DNA from: JAAXZI01 sp045863575 | GTDB lineage: Bacteria > Planctomycetota > Phycisphaerae > UBA1845 > PWPN01 | DNA length: 15,109 nt | Reading direction: 5' to 3' | Assembly (NCBI GenBank): GCA_045863575.1 | Contig: BTUC01000160.1 | Coordinates: 1 to 15,109 of the forward strand | Shown here: positions 1-6,312 of the stretch, in pieces | Position numbering within the stretch: the stretch's first letter is position 1 | Layout: every line of letters starts with the position of its first letter | Position numbers and translations under genes: made by a program | The notes under the pieces: generated by a model | The model's input: the letters and a program-made list of their open reading frames with translations, nothing else | Databases searched by the model: none | Told to the model about the DNA's origin: nothing

Positions 1-509
1 TTCGCCGGGGGCTCGGCATTGCCGACTTCCTCGAGAGCCAGGGGCACACGCTCGATCCGGCCACCCTGCGCAAGGCCAAGATGGTCGAGTACCGGACGCT
101 GGTCGAGACGTGTTGTGAGCCTATGCCGGGTGCCCTGGAACTGCTGGATCGGCTTCACGGCCGGAAAAACCTGGGGCTGGCCTCCTCCGCATACGCGGAT
201 GCGGTGCAGACGGTGCTGGCCAAGCTGGGCATTGCGGACTGCTTCAGTTGCATTGTCACCGGCGATCAGGTGCGTCGAATCAAGCCGTTCCCTGACATTT
301 TCCTGGAAGCGGCACGTCGGCTGGGAGTCGGGCCGGAGGAGTGCGTGGTGATTGAAGACGCAGAGAAGGGCGTGCGCGCGGCGAAGTCGGCAGGGATGAA
401 GTGCATCGCCGTTCCCAGCCCGCGCACGACGACCAATGATTTCTCGACCGCCGATCTGGTCCTGCCGTCGCTGGAGCGTGTCACGGTGGAGATGATCGAG
501 AAGTTGTAA
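1..509 (+). CDS. HAD-superfamily hydrolase, beta-phosphoglucomutase-like (5' partial)
   Basis: The reading frame is open from base 3 to the TAA at 507-509, so the gene starts outside the window. The missing N-terminus would carry HAD motif I (DxD nucleophile). Motif II is visible as the Ser pair in GLASSAYADAV. Motif III is the Lys in RRIKPFPDIFLEAARRLGV, and motif IV is the acidic pair in VVIEDAEKGVRAAKSAGM. The spacing and the KP-x-PD-x-F pattern are typical of the beta-phosphoglucomutase/phosphoglycolate-phosphatase branch, cytosolic enzymes acting on sugar phosphates or similar small phosphoesters. The substrate cannot be assigned. An ATG at 81 lies inside the fold, after an in-frame cap-domain-like stretch, and is not a credible start. 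The next gene begins 13 bases downstream on the same strand. Confidence 0.85.
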   Translation, partial: RRGLGIADFLESQGHTLDPATLRKAKMVEYRTLVETCCEPMPGALELLDRLHGRKNLGLASSAYADAVQTVLAKLGIADCFSCIVTGDQVRRIKPFPDIFLEAARRLGVGPEECVVIEDAEKGVRAAKSAGMKCIAVPSPRTTTNDFSTADLVLPSLERVTVEMIEKL

Positions 510-522
510 GGGTCTTGGGCAG

Positions 523-1203
523 GTGGTTGATCGAGACGCACGGGACAAGCTGGTCGGCATCATCCAGAACTACCTGGAAGAGAGGATCACTGCGTTCACG
601 TTCGACGAAGGCATCCACGAGTTGGCCTTCAGGACAGAGGATGAAACGGTCAAGCACGTTGTGAGAATGCTCTGGTTCCACTACGACGACTGCAAAGACC
701 ACCGGGTCGTTCTCTGCAAGGAGCAATGGGATTACTTCCAGCGGTTGCTGCTCTTGCTCAGGTCCGACGCATCCGTTCACGTCGAGCGGCTCCGCATCTG
801 GTCGTGGCACCAGGCCGCTGCTGCGCTACTGCTATCCTGCTTCGTGGCCGTGGCCATCGTGTTTGGTTGGGGCGTGCATCTGTTCCTCGTAAGTCTCCCC
901 CTGGGCGTGGCTTCGATCATGCTGTCACGATCAAAAAGGGCGATGTTCCGCGATGAATGGGAAGAACGCACCCGCCTCACGCCTTTCACGTCCCTGGCCC
1001 AAGTCTCTGATGTGCGCCGTGGGGTGTTCGGATTCAAGAAGCGTCCATATCCGGCCACTCTGGCAAAGAGGGCGATTCGCAGCCCCGGCATGAGCATGGC
1101 TCTGAACCTGCAATTCTGGGCAGTCTGGTCGCTGTTCTCACCAGTGGCTTTGTGTATCCAAGTGTTCCCGATGAAGTACGAGCGCGTTAAGGTGAAGGCG
1201 TGA
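523..1203 (+). CDS. hypothetical membrane protein, soluble N-domain plus two hydrophobic segments
   Basis: I do not recognise this 226-aa family. The start is a GTG at 523 with a weak AAGGG about ten bases upstream. Residues 1-90 form a soluble acidic/aromatic region with FTFDEGIHELAF, a WFHYDDCKDH segment and KEQWDYFQRLLLLLRSD. Residues about 97-134 are strongly hydrophobic and could be one long or two short membrane spans. A second hydrophobic stretch lies at about 192-216. A basic, probably cytosolic loop (about 136-190) lies between them. It sits 13 bases after the HAD gene and 4 bases before the methyltransferase, so co-transcription is likely. No catalytic motif is evident. The N-terminal half resembles small hypothetical domains seen near toxin/immunity genes, but nothing toxin-like is adjacent and I do not claim that role. 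Confidence 0.75.
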   Translation: MVDRDARDKLVGIIQNYLEERITAFTFDEGIHELAFRTEDETVKHVVRMLWFHYDDCKDHRVVLCKEQWDYFQRLLLLLRSDASVHVERLRIWSWHQAAAALLLSCFVAVAIVFGWGVHLFLVSLPLGVASIMLSRSKRAMFRDEWEERTRLTPFTSLAQVSDVRRGVFGFKKRPYPATLAKRAIRSPGMSMALNLQFWAVWSLFSPVALCIQVFPMKYERVKVKA

Positions 1204-1207
1204 GACT

Positions 1208-1834
1208 GTGAACAGTTACTTTGATGATGCAGCGTCCACCTGGGATGGCGAGCCTCGCCGGATCGAGCTGATGAAAGCGGTGGGGGAGGCCATTCTGCGC
1301 GAAGCCCGCCCGAGCCACGACATGGACGTGCTCGACTACGGTTGCGGCACCGGCCTGGTGAGCCTCTTTCTCCTGCCGCACGTTCGCAGCGTGACGGGCG
1401 CGGACAGTTCGGCAGGGATGCTCGAGGTGCTGCGGAAGAAAATCGGTGAGGGCGGCATCCAGAACATGAGCGTGATGTCGCTTGACCTGGAACACGGGCC
1501 GGTTCCCCCGCAGTGCTTTCACATGGTGGTCGCGAGCATGACCCTCCACCACGTTATGGACATCGACCGGGTGCTGCGGGCTTTTTACGAGTTGTTGTTG
1601 CCGGGTGGGACGCTCTGTCTCGCCGACCTGGACACGGAGCCGGGGCTCTTCCACACGCCCGAGGCGGGCCGCGTGCATCACGGCTTTGATCGCGGGCAGT
1701 TGAAGAAGCAGCTTGCAGCGATCGGATTCAGCGAGGTCAGGGACGTGACGGCCCACACGATCCGAAAGCCGGTCGAAGACGGCCAGGAGCGGGAGTTTCC
1801 CGTGTTCCTGATCATCGGCAAGCGCTCAGGCTAA
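1208..1834 (+). CDS. class I SAM-dependent methyltransferase
   Basis: A 208-aa protein with the Rossmann-fold methyltransferase layout. Motif I is VLDYGCGTGLVSLFLL (residues 41-56), which binds the SAM methionine moiety. The acidic residue of motif II is in VTGADSSAGML (D66). The post-II region SLDLEHG-x-VPPQCFHMVVASMTLHHVMD resembles UbiE/Methyltransf_11 proteins. LPGGTLCLADLD forms the later beta-strand. The start is a GTG at 1208 preceded by GAAGG at suitable spacing, only 4 bases after the previous stop. The length is normal for the family, and the protein looks soluble and intact. The substrate is unknown; small-molecule methylation is more likely than protein methylation by family habit. 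The tight spacing to the membrane-protein gene suggests one transcript. Confidence 0.88.
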   Translation: MNSYFDDAASTWDGEPRRIELMKAVGEAILREARPSHDMDVLDYGCGTGLVSLFLLPHVRSVTGADSSAGMLEVLRKKIGEGGIQNMSVMSLDLEHGPVPPQCFHMVVASMTLHHVMDIDRVLRAFYELLLPGGTLCLADLDTEPGLFHTPEAGRVHHGFDRGQLKKQLAAIGFSEVRDVTAHTIRKPVEDGQEREFPVFLIIGKRSG

Positions 1835-1853
1835 TCTGACGACCTGACTTAGC

Positions 1854-1860
1854 GAGGAGG
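1854..1860 (+). promoter_or_regulatory. strong Shine-Dalgarno GAGGAGG
   Basis: The perfect purine-rich GAGGAGG lies five bases before the ATG at 1866 and fixes the start of the beta-helix protein. Confidence 0.85.
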
Positions 1861-1865
1861 ACACC

Positions 1866-3647
1866 ATGCTCAGCGAAATCCTCACCCTGGCAGTCGCGAC
1901 AACCCTGGCGGCGGGTCCGACGACGCGGCCCGAGTCGCCCGTCCGATGGAATGCCGTCGAGATGGGTGCCGTCGCCGATGGCGCCACCGACAACACGGCC
2001 GCGATCCAGAAGGCTCTCGACGCCGCCGGAAAAGCCGGTGGCGGGATCGTCGAAGTCCCTGCCGGCCGGTATCGGGTGAACGGCACGCTGTCGATCTCGG
2101 CCGGCGTGACCCTTCAGGGCACGTTCCGCGTGCCGCCCAATTCACCCAGAAGAAACGATAAGCCGGAGGGCACCACGCTCCTGGCCTATGCGGGGCGAGG
2201 CTCCCAGGAGGGACCCGCCTTCATCCGCCTGGCCGGGAACAATGCCTCGATCGCCGGGTTGGTGATCGTCTACCCCGAGTGGAAGCAGACCGACGTGCCG
2301 CCCGTGCCGTACCCTCCGTGTGTGCAGGCCCAGGACGTTGAGAATGTCGGCATTCAGGAATGCTGCTTCCTGAACCCCTATGAGGCCATCAAGCTGGTCC
2401 GCGCCGCTCGGCACCTGGTCCGCAACGTCACCGGCTACCCGAGCAAGCGCGGCATCTACGTGGACGAGTGCTACGACATCGGCCACATCGAAAATGTGCA
2501 CCTGTGGCCGTTCGGCGTGCATTACAAGCCGGAAGACCCATACTGCAAGTGGGTCAATACGCAGGGGGTGGCCTTTGAGCTGGCCCGCACGGACTGGCAT
2601 TACGTGTTCAATACGTTCTGCTTCGGCTACGGCGTGGGCTACAAATTCAGCCAGTCCAAGGCGGGTGCCACCAACGGCAACTTCCTGGGGCTGGGTGCCG
2701 ACTCCTGCCGCCGGGCCGTCCTCGTCGAGCAGGCCCAGCCCTACGGCCTGCTCATCACCAACGGCGAGTTCGTCGGCCGGTGGGGTAGCACGGACTCTGT
2801 CACCATTGAGATCGGCGAGAATGCCGAGGGTAAGGTCAGCCTGGTCAACTGTTCGTTCTGGGGGCCGATTGATCGCTGCGTCTGGATGCGCAGCCCGGTC
2901 GGGCAGTTCACGGCCAACGCCTGCCACTTTGTGCACTGGGACAACCACCACCAGGGCAGCCCGGCCATCCAACTCGACGCGGGGAAAGCCATCGTGCAGT
3001 CGTGCACCTTTGCCCAGGAGGGCTTGAACGTGCAGGTCGGCGAAAAGGTGCGGTCGGCCATCCTCTCGTCGAACCAGGCATCGGGCGGATTCCGGGTCGA
3101 GAACAAGGCCGGCAAGCGCGTACAGATGCTCGCCAACGAGGAAGACATCTTCCAGGCTGTACCCGAGGCACGGCTGCAGTATCAGTTCGACATCGGTGGG
3201 ATGGGCGATGGCCATTTCGTGAAAGGATGGCATGGCCGTGAGCGGATGGGCCAGGGACCGGCGGCCCGGCGAATGCGCTGGTCCATGCCGGGTTCGAAGC
3301 TGGATCTGCCGGTGGAACCCGGCAAGGAATACGAGATCTCGATGGACCTGAACGTGCCCGCAGCGGCGGTCTCGCCGGAAGCGGGCCTGTACCTGGCTGG
3401 CAAACGGATCGCGCCCTTTGAAGCTGACACGATATCCGTCCGTGCTCAGCTTCCGCCCTCGACCTCCGACAGGATCACGCTCGAGTTGCGGTGTCGCGGA
3501 TGGGTGCCGAGGGACACCGTGCCGGGATCGAAGGATGACCGGACGCTGGGAGTCAGTGCTTTCGCCGTGGTGATGCGGTCCAAGGACGCAGGTGCGCGGG
3601 TGTTTGACGCGAACACAGGCGACTGGCAGCACGCGACCGCCCGGTGA
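1866..3647 (+). CDS. secreted right-handed beta-helix protein, Pectate_lyase_3/GH28-like
   Basis: A 593-aa protein. Residues 1-17 form a short hydrophobic export-type segment (LTLAVATTLAAG). Residues 30-86 carry the diagnostic start of a Pectate_lyase_3 beta-helix: GAVADGATDNTAAIQKAL, then GGGIVEVPAGRYRV, then ISAGVTLQG. Residues about 100-420 continue as coil-like repeats rich in Asn, Gly and Cys, with short strands such as VENVGIQECCFLNP and GKVSLVNCSFWGP. Residues about 440-590 look like a separate beta-sandwich: GHFVKGWHGRERMGQGPAARR, then an RMRWSMPGSKLDLPVEPGKEYEISMDL module of the GWH...RW type found in carbohydrate-related proteins. It probably acts on or binds polysaccharide outside the cytoplasm. 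Lyase versus hydrolase cannot be decided, because no catalytic triad can be fixed by eye. It is followed by about 110 bases without a gene. Confidence 0.85.
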   Translation: MLSEILTLAVATTLAAGPTTRPESPVRWNAVEMGAVADGATDNTAAIQKALDAAGKAGGGIVEVPAGRYRVNGTLSISAGVTLQGTFRVPPNSPRRNDKPEGTTLLAYAGRGSQEGPAFIRLAGNNASIAGLVIVYPEWKQTDVPPVPYPPCVQAQDVENVGIQECCFLNPYEAIKLVRAARHLVRNVTGYPSKRGIYVDECYDIGHIENVHLWPFGVHYKPEDPYCKWVNTQGVAFELARTDWHYVFNTFCFGYGVGYKFSQSKAGATNGNFLGLGADSCRRAVLVEQAQPYGLLITNGEFVGRWGSTDSVTIEIGENAEGKVSLVNCSFWGPIDRCVWMRSPVGQFTANACHFVHWDNHHQGSPAIQLDAGKAIVQSCTFAQEGLNVQVGEKVRSAILSSNQASGGFRVENKAGKRVQMLANEEDIFQAVPEARLQYQFDIGGMGDGHFVKGWHGRERMGQGPAARRMRWSMPGSKLDLPVEPGKEYEISMDLNVPAAAVSPEAGLYLAGKRIAPFEADTISVRAQLPPSTSDRITLELRCRGWVPRDTVPGSKDDRTLGVSAFAVVMRSKDAGARVFDANTGDWQHATAR

Positions 3648-3720
3648 GCCCGTTGAGGAGCCAGAGATCGTTTACCTGACGGCTTCGCTTATCTGCTCGC
3701 GGCCGCTATCAGCGGTCACA

Positions 3721-3791
3721 TGCGCCGCGCACGCTTTTTTCGGATATAATGGTAGTGAATGGTGGCGGTCATTGGACCAGCCGCCAAGGGG
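3721..3791 (+). promoter_or_regulatory. -10-like TATAAT and Shine-Dalgarno that decide the radical SAM start
   Basis: A perfect TATAAT lies at 3745-3750 in an otherwise GC-rich stretch, directly after a T-run (3735-3740). No good -35 hexamer is visible at normal spacing. A small TGCG-CCG-CGCA hairpin before the T-run (3721-3731) could instead act as a weak terminator for the upstream gene. AAGGGGG at 3785-3791 sits six bases before the in-frame GTG at 3798, whereas the ATG at 3759 has no ribosome site and would lie almost at the predicted transcription start. I therefore prefer 3798. Confidence 0.45.
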
Positions 3792-3797
3792 GTGTTC

Positions 3798-5237
3798 GTG
3801 AGGCGGCTTCTGTGGCAACTCTCCCCAGTCTTGCGACGCTCGCGCCGACGAATTGCCCGTCGTAAGCTGCTTTTCAACCCACCGGATGAGATTGAAGAGC
3901 GGGCGAAGGGCGTTCTTCTTGTCTGGCGGGATCTTCCCTACTGGATGGTGGTTGACCGGGAGTTCCACGAATTTCTGTGCTCGTTTGATGGAAAGCGGGA
4001 AGCGGAGCATCTTGTCGGGGGTCAGACTGGGCATCGCCGGGAAACCGTTACCTTGTTTTGCCAGATTGAGGAGCTCACCAGGGTTGGAGTGCTTTCGGCT
4101 TCCGATCCGGATTCGGCGCTTGATGCGCGAAGGCGGGCCCTGTCTCCTCGGATCGAGAACGTGTCCGTCAACCTGACCTCACGATGCAACCTGCGGTGTC
4201 GGTTCTGCTATAACCTCATGTCCGCGCCACTTCGTAGCGAGGACGAGCTGACGGCCGATGAGATCATCGGCTTTCTGGATACGCTGCAAGGTTTTCTGGG
4301 CCCCAGGCCGTCTCTCTTTCTGCTGGGAGGTGAGCCGCTGCTGTGTGCGGACAAGGTATTGGTCGTTGGGCGATTTGCGGTCGCTGCGGGATTCGATGTG
4401 ATCGTCTCGACCAATGGCACATTCCTGACCGACGAGTTCGCGACAGCCGCCCACCAGGCGGGCATTCAGGTGCAGGTGTCGCTCGACGGGCCGGTTGAGG
4501 CGATCCATGACGCCCTGCGCGGTTCAGGGAGTTACAGACGGGCCCTGGCAAGTCTGAAGACATTGGTACGAAACCGGGCCTACACGATTGCCAGCATGGT
4601 GTGCCTCGAAGAAAACCTGCCCCACATCGAGGCATTCTATGCGCTGGCTGCATCGGTGGGGGTGAACGAGGCGCGGGTCATTCCGTTGAAGCGCATTGGC
4701 GGAGCGTCCCAGAACGGAACTGCACCGGTTCCTCTTTCGCGCCTGATCTTCGCCATGATTTCACTGCTGGAGCGGCATCCTGAGTACGCGGCACTGATGG
4801 GGCGGGATTGCCTGTCGATTCTGGCCGGGCAGTGTCAGATGGCGTTTCCTCGAAAGTCCTGCGGGACGGGCGTGCAGACCGTTTTGCTGGATGCTGATGG
4901 CACGCTGTACCCCTGCCTGAACACGAATCGGACCGAGTTCGCCTTTGGGAACCTGCGGGAGAGCAGCTTCAATTTCGGTGCTGCGTGGCGGACCTCTCCG
5001 GTGCTGGAGCGGGTTCGCCGGGAGACGTCGGTTGAGACAAGGGACAACGCCTGTGCCGATTGCCTGGTGAAGTATTGGTGCCTGGGTGGATGTCACGGTG
5101 AGAACTACGCGGTGAATGGATCGCTCAGCAGCCGCTCGCCGGATTGTGTTGAGCTGCGTCGCGCGGTCACGGAGATGATGTGGACATTGTCCACCGGGCC
5201 CGGATGGGCGCAGAAGTTGCGTTCGCGTATCTGCTGA
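3798..5237 (+). CDS. radical SAM/SPASM peptide- or protein-modifying enzyme with PqqD-like N-terminal region
   Basis: A 479-aa protein from the GTG at 3798; an ATG at 3759 would add 13 residues. Residues about 37-95 (KGVLLVWRDLPYWMVVDREF, then an FDGKREAEHLV stretch) resemble a PqqD/RRE-type peptide-binding domain; this is inference. The radical SAM core begins with CNLRCRFC (C130, C134, C137), which binds the SAM-cleaving 4Fe-4S cluster. LGGEP (about 176-180) and STNGTFL follow. The C-terminus has a complete SPASM pattern: C355, then G-x4-C373 (LDADGTLYPC), then CADCLVKYWCLGGC (C419, C422, C428, C432) and a final C450. These Cys should hold two auxiliary clusters. Known relatives make RiPP crosslinks or sulfatase formylglycine. 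No precursor peptide or sulfatase is adjacent. It overlaps nothing and is followed 10 bases later by a membrane protein, its likely partner. Confidence 0.9.
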   Translation: MRRLLWQLSPVLRRSRRRIARRKLLFNPPDEIEERAKGVLLVWRDLPYWMVVDREFHEFLCSFDGKREAEHLVGGQTGHRRETVTLFCQIEELTRVGVLSASDPDSALDARRRALSPRIENVSVNLTSRCNLRCRFCYNLMSAPLRSEDELTADEIIGFLDTLQGFLGPRPSLFLLGGEPLLCADKVLVVGRFAVAAGFDVIVSTNGTFLTDEFATAAHQAGIQVQVSLDGPVEAIHDALRGSGSYRRALASLKTLVRNRAYTIASMVCLEENLPHIEAFYALAASVGVNEARVIPLKRIGGASQNGTAPVPLSRLIFAMISLLERHPEYAALMGRDCLSILAGQCQMAFPRKSCGTGVQTVLLDADGTLYPCLNTNRTEFAFGNLRESSFNFGAAWRTSPVLERVRRETSVETRDNACADCLVKYWCLGGCHGENYAVNGSLSSRSPDCVELRRAVTEMMWTLSTGPGWAQKLRSRIC

Positions 5238-5247
5238 AGGGTGCAAC

Positions 5248-5814
5248 ATGAAGATTCTGGCTCAAAGCACGGTGCCGTCGAACCCGTGGTACCTGCATCT
5301 GGGGTATTTGGCGGCCGGGACGACCTACACGGACCGGCCGTTGGCAGGTGTCGCTGTGGGCATGATGGTGCTGGGTCTTCTGGCCATGGCCAGCTTGCGG
5401 GCTATCCGGACGGCCGGCCGCTTGGACTTCCGGCCGATGCTGCGCAGCCGCCCGGTCTGGGTGGCGGGCCTGCTCGTGATGGCTGCCGGTGCCGGAGTGC
5501 TATGGTTTGGACCATCCACCGAACGCCGCCATCCGGAGGAGTACACGCGCTACATAATGAAGTTCGAGGCGCGCTTTAGAGTGGAGGGCGAGCATGAGAG
5601 CGGAGCACTAGCCTCGCTTTCGGAGGATGCCTTCGCGCAGAGGTTTGCCGACCTTGAGGACGGCTGGTATCGCAAACTCCGCGTTGTGCGATTGAACCCC
5701 GAGCCTGCCACCTACGAGGTACGCAGCGCCGGACCGGATGGCCGGTTCGAGACAGCCGACGACGTGGTGCAGCAGCTGACGCCTGCAGGAAAACAGGCTG
5801 GGCCGCCGGTCTGA
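5248..5814 (+). CDS. small membrane protein with pseudopilin-like C-terminal motif, partner of radical SAM gene
   Basis: A 188-aa protein starting at an ATG with GAAGG immediately upstream, 10 bases after the radical SAM stop. Hydrophobic spans lie at about 31-52 (PLAGVAVGMMVLGLLAMASL) and 69-88 (VWVAGLLVMAAGAGVLWFG). Residues about 90-188 are a soluble domain ending in YEVRSAGPDGRFETADDVV. This SAGPDG-x4-TADD signature is what the C-terminal calcium-binding loop of type II secretion major pseudopilins (GspG) and related planctomycete proteins looks like. The two-span N-terminus is not a prepilin, so this is not GspG itself. The residues before the first span (QSTVPSNPWYLHLG) have no signal-peptidase motif. 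The function is unknown. The gene pair suggests it anchors, or is modified by, the radical SAM enzyme. Confidence 0.75.
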   Translation: MKILAQSTVPSNPWYLHLGYLAAGTTYTDRPLAGVAVGMMVLGLLAMASLRAIRTAGRLDFRPMLRSRPVWVAGLLVMAAGAGVLWFGPSTERRHPEEYTRYIMKFEARFRVEGEHESGALASLSEDAFAQRFADLEDGWYRKLRVVRLNPEPATYEVRSAGPDGRFETADDVVQQLTPAGKQAGPPV

Positions 5815-5821
5815 AGGCGGC
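5781..5821 (+). other. two consecutive hairpins over the end of the operon
   Basis: GCCTG (5781-5785) pairs with CAGGC (5794-5798). GCCGCC (5802-5807) pairs with GGCGGC (5816-5821) across an 8-base loop that contains the stop codon of the membrane-protein gene. No T-tract follows, so an intrinsic terminator is doubtful. A role in 3'-end protection or Rho-dependent termination is possible. Confidence 0.35.
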
Positions 5822-5888
5822 AGGTATCTGCGGGTTCGACTCCTCTCGTCCGCATTGTCGACGTGGTCCCATCGAGGCAAGACTCTGC

Positions 5889-5916
5889 TTGACAGTTCGG
5901 CAAGGTGTGTTATACT
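5889..5916 (+). promoter_or_regulatory. near-consensus extended -10 promoter
   Basis: TTGACA (5889-5894) is a perfect -35. It is followed after 16 bases by TATACT (5911-5916), with the extended -10 dinucleotide TG at 5908-5909. The predicted start is near A5923, three bases before the ATG of a 20-codon ORF. It is the best-looking promoter in the window. Confidence 0.8.
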
Positions 5917-5925
5917 TTCTGCACC

Positions 5926-5988
5926 ATGATGAAGGTTTTCGGCTATTACCGGCTGCTGCTTGGTTCCCTTTCACGAGGGGCCACATAG
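5926..5988 (+). CDS. putative 20-aa leader peptide (Tyr-Tyr, Leu-Leu-Leu)
   Basis: An ATG ATG start is followed by 18 codons and TAG at 5986-5988. The product reads MMKVFGYYRLLLGS and then LSRGAT. Translation would be leaderless or nearly so, since the predicted transcript begins about three bases upstream and no Shine-Dalgarno fits. Codons 7-8 are Tyr (TAT TAC, 5944-5949) and codons 10-12 are Leu (CTG CTG CTT, 5953-5961). The Leu run abuts the first strand of the downstream hairpin set, which is where control codons lie in attenuators. The TAG falls just past the second pairing strand. Family knowledge: such peptides are regulatory and have no function as proteins. It could also be a chance ORF on a small RNA. 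Confidence 0.6.
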   Translation: MMKVFGYYRLLLGSLSRGAT

Positions 5989-6057
5989 GCTGCGCCGGTA
6001 ACAGCAAGTTGGTACGGCGAAGTCCCGGTGGCCCTGGAAGCAGGGCTACCGGGACTT
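5946..6057 (+). promoter_or_regulatory. candidate transcription attenuator with protector, antiterminator and terminator helices
   Basis: Strand 1 (5961-5969) pairs with strand 2 (5976-5983): TGG/CCA, then CCCT/AGGG, with one G-U and one bulge. Strand 2 (5977-5984, GGGGCCAC) can instead pair with strand 3 (6028-6035, GTGGCCCT) by seven Watson-Crick pairs plus a wobble. Strand 3 is also the inner 5' arm of the terminator (strand 4 is 6042-6057). An outer helix TTACCGGC (5946-5953) with GCCGGTAA (5994-6001) can enclose the 1:2 hairpin. A ribosome halted on the Leu codons would cover strand 1 and allow 2:3 pairing, hence readthrough. This is the logic of the trp/leu/his-type attenuators. No downstream amino-acid gene is present in the window. 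Pairings were found by eye. Confidence 0.6.
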
Positions 6058-6065
6058 CTCTTTTT
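6020..6065 (+). terminator. strong intrinsic terminator
   Basis: AAGTCCCGGT (6020-6029) pairs perfectly with ACCGGGACTT (6048-6057). A G-U pair and GCCCT/AGGGC continue the stem to 16 bp around a GGAAGC loop. CTCTTTTT follows immediately (6058-6065). It is oriented for + strand transcripts only, since no A-run precedes it. It would end a transcript of about 145 nt from the promoter at 5889-5916. Confidence 0.85.
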
Positions 6066-6066
6066 G

Positions 6067-6312
6067 GGACTGGTTGGTTTGCTCGTGCGGGGTCGCGTTG
6101 AGCGGCCGGCACGGGCGCGAAGAGATTCTGTGCCATGCGGCGGTAACCCAACGGGCATTGAGGTGTCCGCTTCAGGAGCGCGGTGTGTCAAGAGCCTCTT
6201 TCATCGGCCCCGTGTGGCACACGTTTGCAGCCTGTGTACACCGGTTGGAAACCGGTGCCACACCCTGCCGGGATAGGCTCTAAGGGTTCGACTTCCCCCA
6301 AGCGCATGACCC
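6067..6312. other. non-coding stretch between attenuator and tRNA
   Basis: No reading frame here looks like a protein on either strand, and none has a ribosome site. The only structure I see is the nested palindrome at 6212-6263. If the attenuator controlled a gene, that gene should start here, and it does not. Confidence 0.6.
6212..6263. repeat. nested palindromic intergenic repeat (REP-like)
   Basis: The outer arms GTGTGGCAC (6212-6220) and GTGCCACAC (6255-6263) are perfect inverted repeats. An inner hairpin CACCGGTT (6239-6246) with AACCGGTG (6250-6257) shares three bases with the outer arm, so the two folds compete. I associate sequences of the type 'CACCGGTTGGAAACCGGTGCCACA' broadly with dispersed intergenic repeats of planctomycete-like genomes. 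That is recall, not a search, and only one copy lies in this window. Confidence 0.55.

Noticed and set aside
2142..3632. Long open frame on the minus strand (496 codons) opposite the beta-helix gene
   Set aside because: It is an antisense shadow of high-GC codon bias. The plus-strand frame has a ribosome site, an export segment and family motifs; the minus frame has none.
5241..5579. Overlapping small ORF after the radical SAM gene as a possible RiPP precursor
   Set aside because: It is in another frame of the membrane-protein gene, Gly/Ala/Arg-rich, and its GTG lies inside the ribosome-site region of the real gene.
5781..5854. tRNA-like fold: D-like hairpin, anticodon-like hairpin and a GGTTCGACTCC T-loop ending in a CGTCCGCA-like 3' end
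   Set aside because: The hairpin loop is 8 bases, the T-stem has mismatches (GCGGG against CCTCT), no 5' acceptor strand GCGGACG exists at the right distance, and half of it lies inside a coding region.
6030..6047. GGAAGC loop in a GC-rich stem, suggestive of SRP RNA domain IV
   Set aside because: The GGAAGGAAGCAG internal-loop pattern and the rest of the SRP fold are absent. The T-run makes it a terminator.
6282..6301. Second T-arm-like motif GGGTTCGACTTCC just before tRNA-Tyr
   Set aside because: The flanking stem has only about three pairs and no anticodon arm precedes it. It is probably chance or old tRNA debris.
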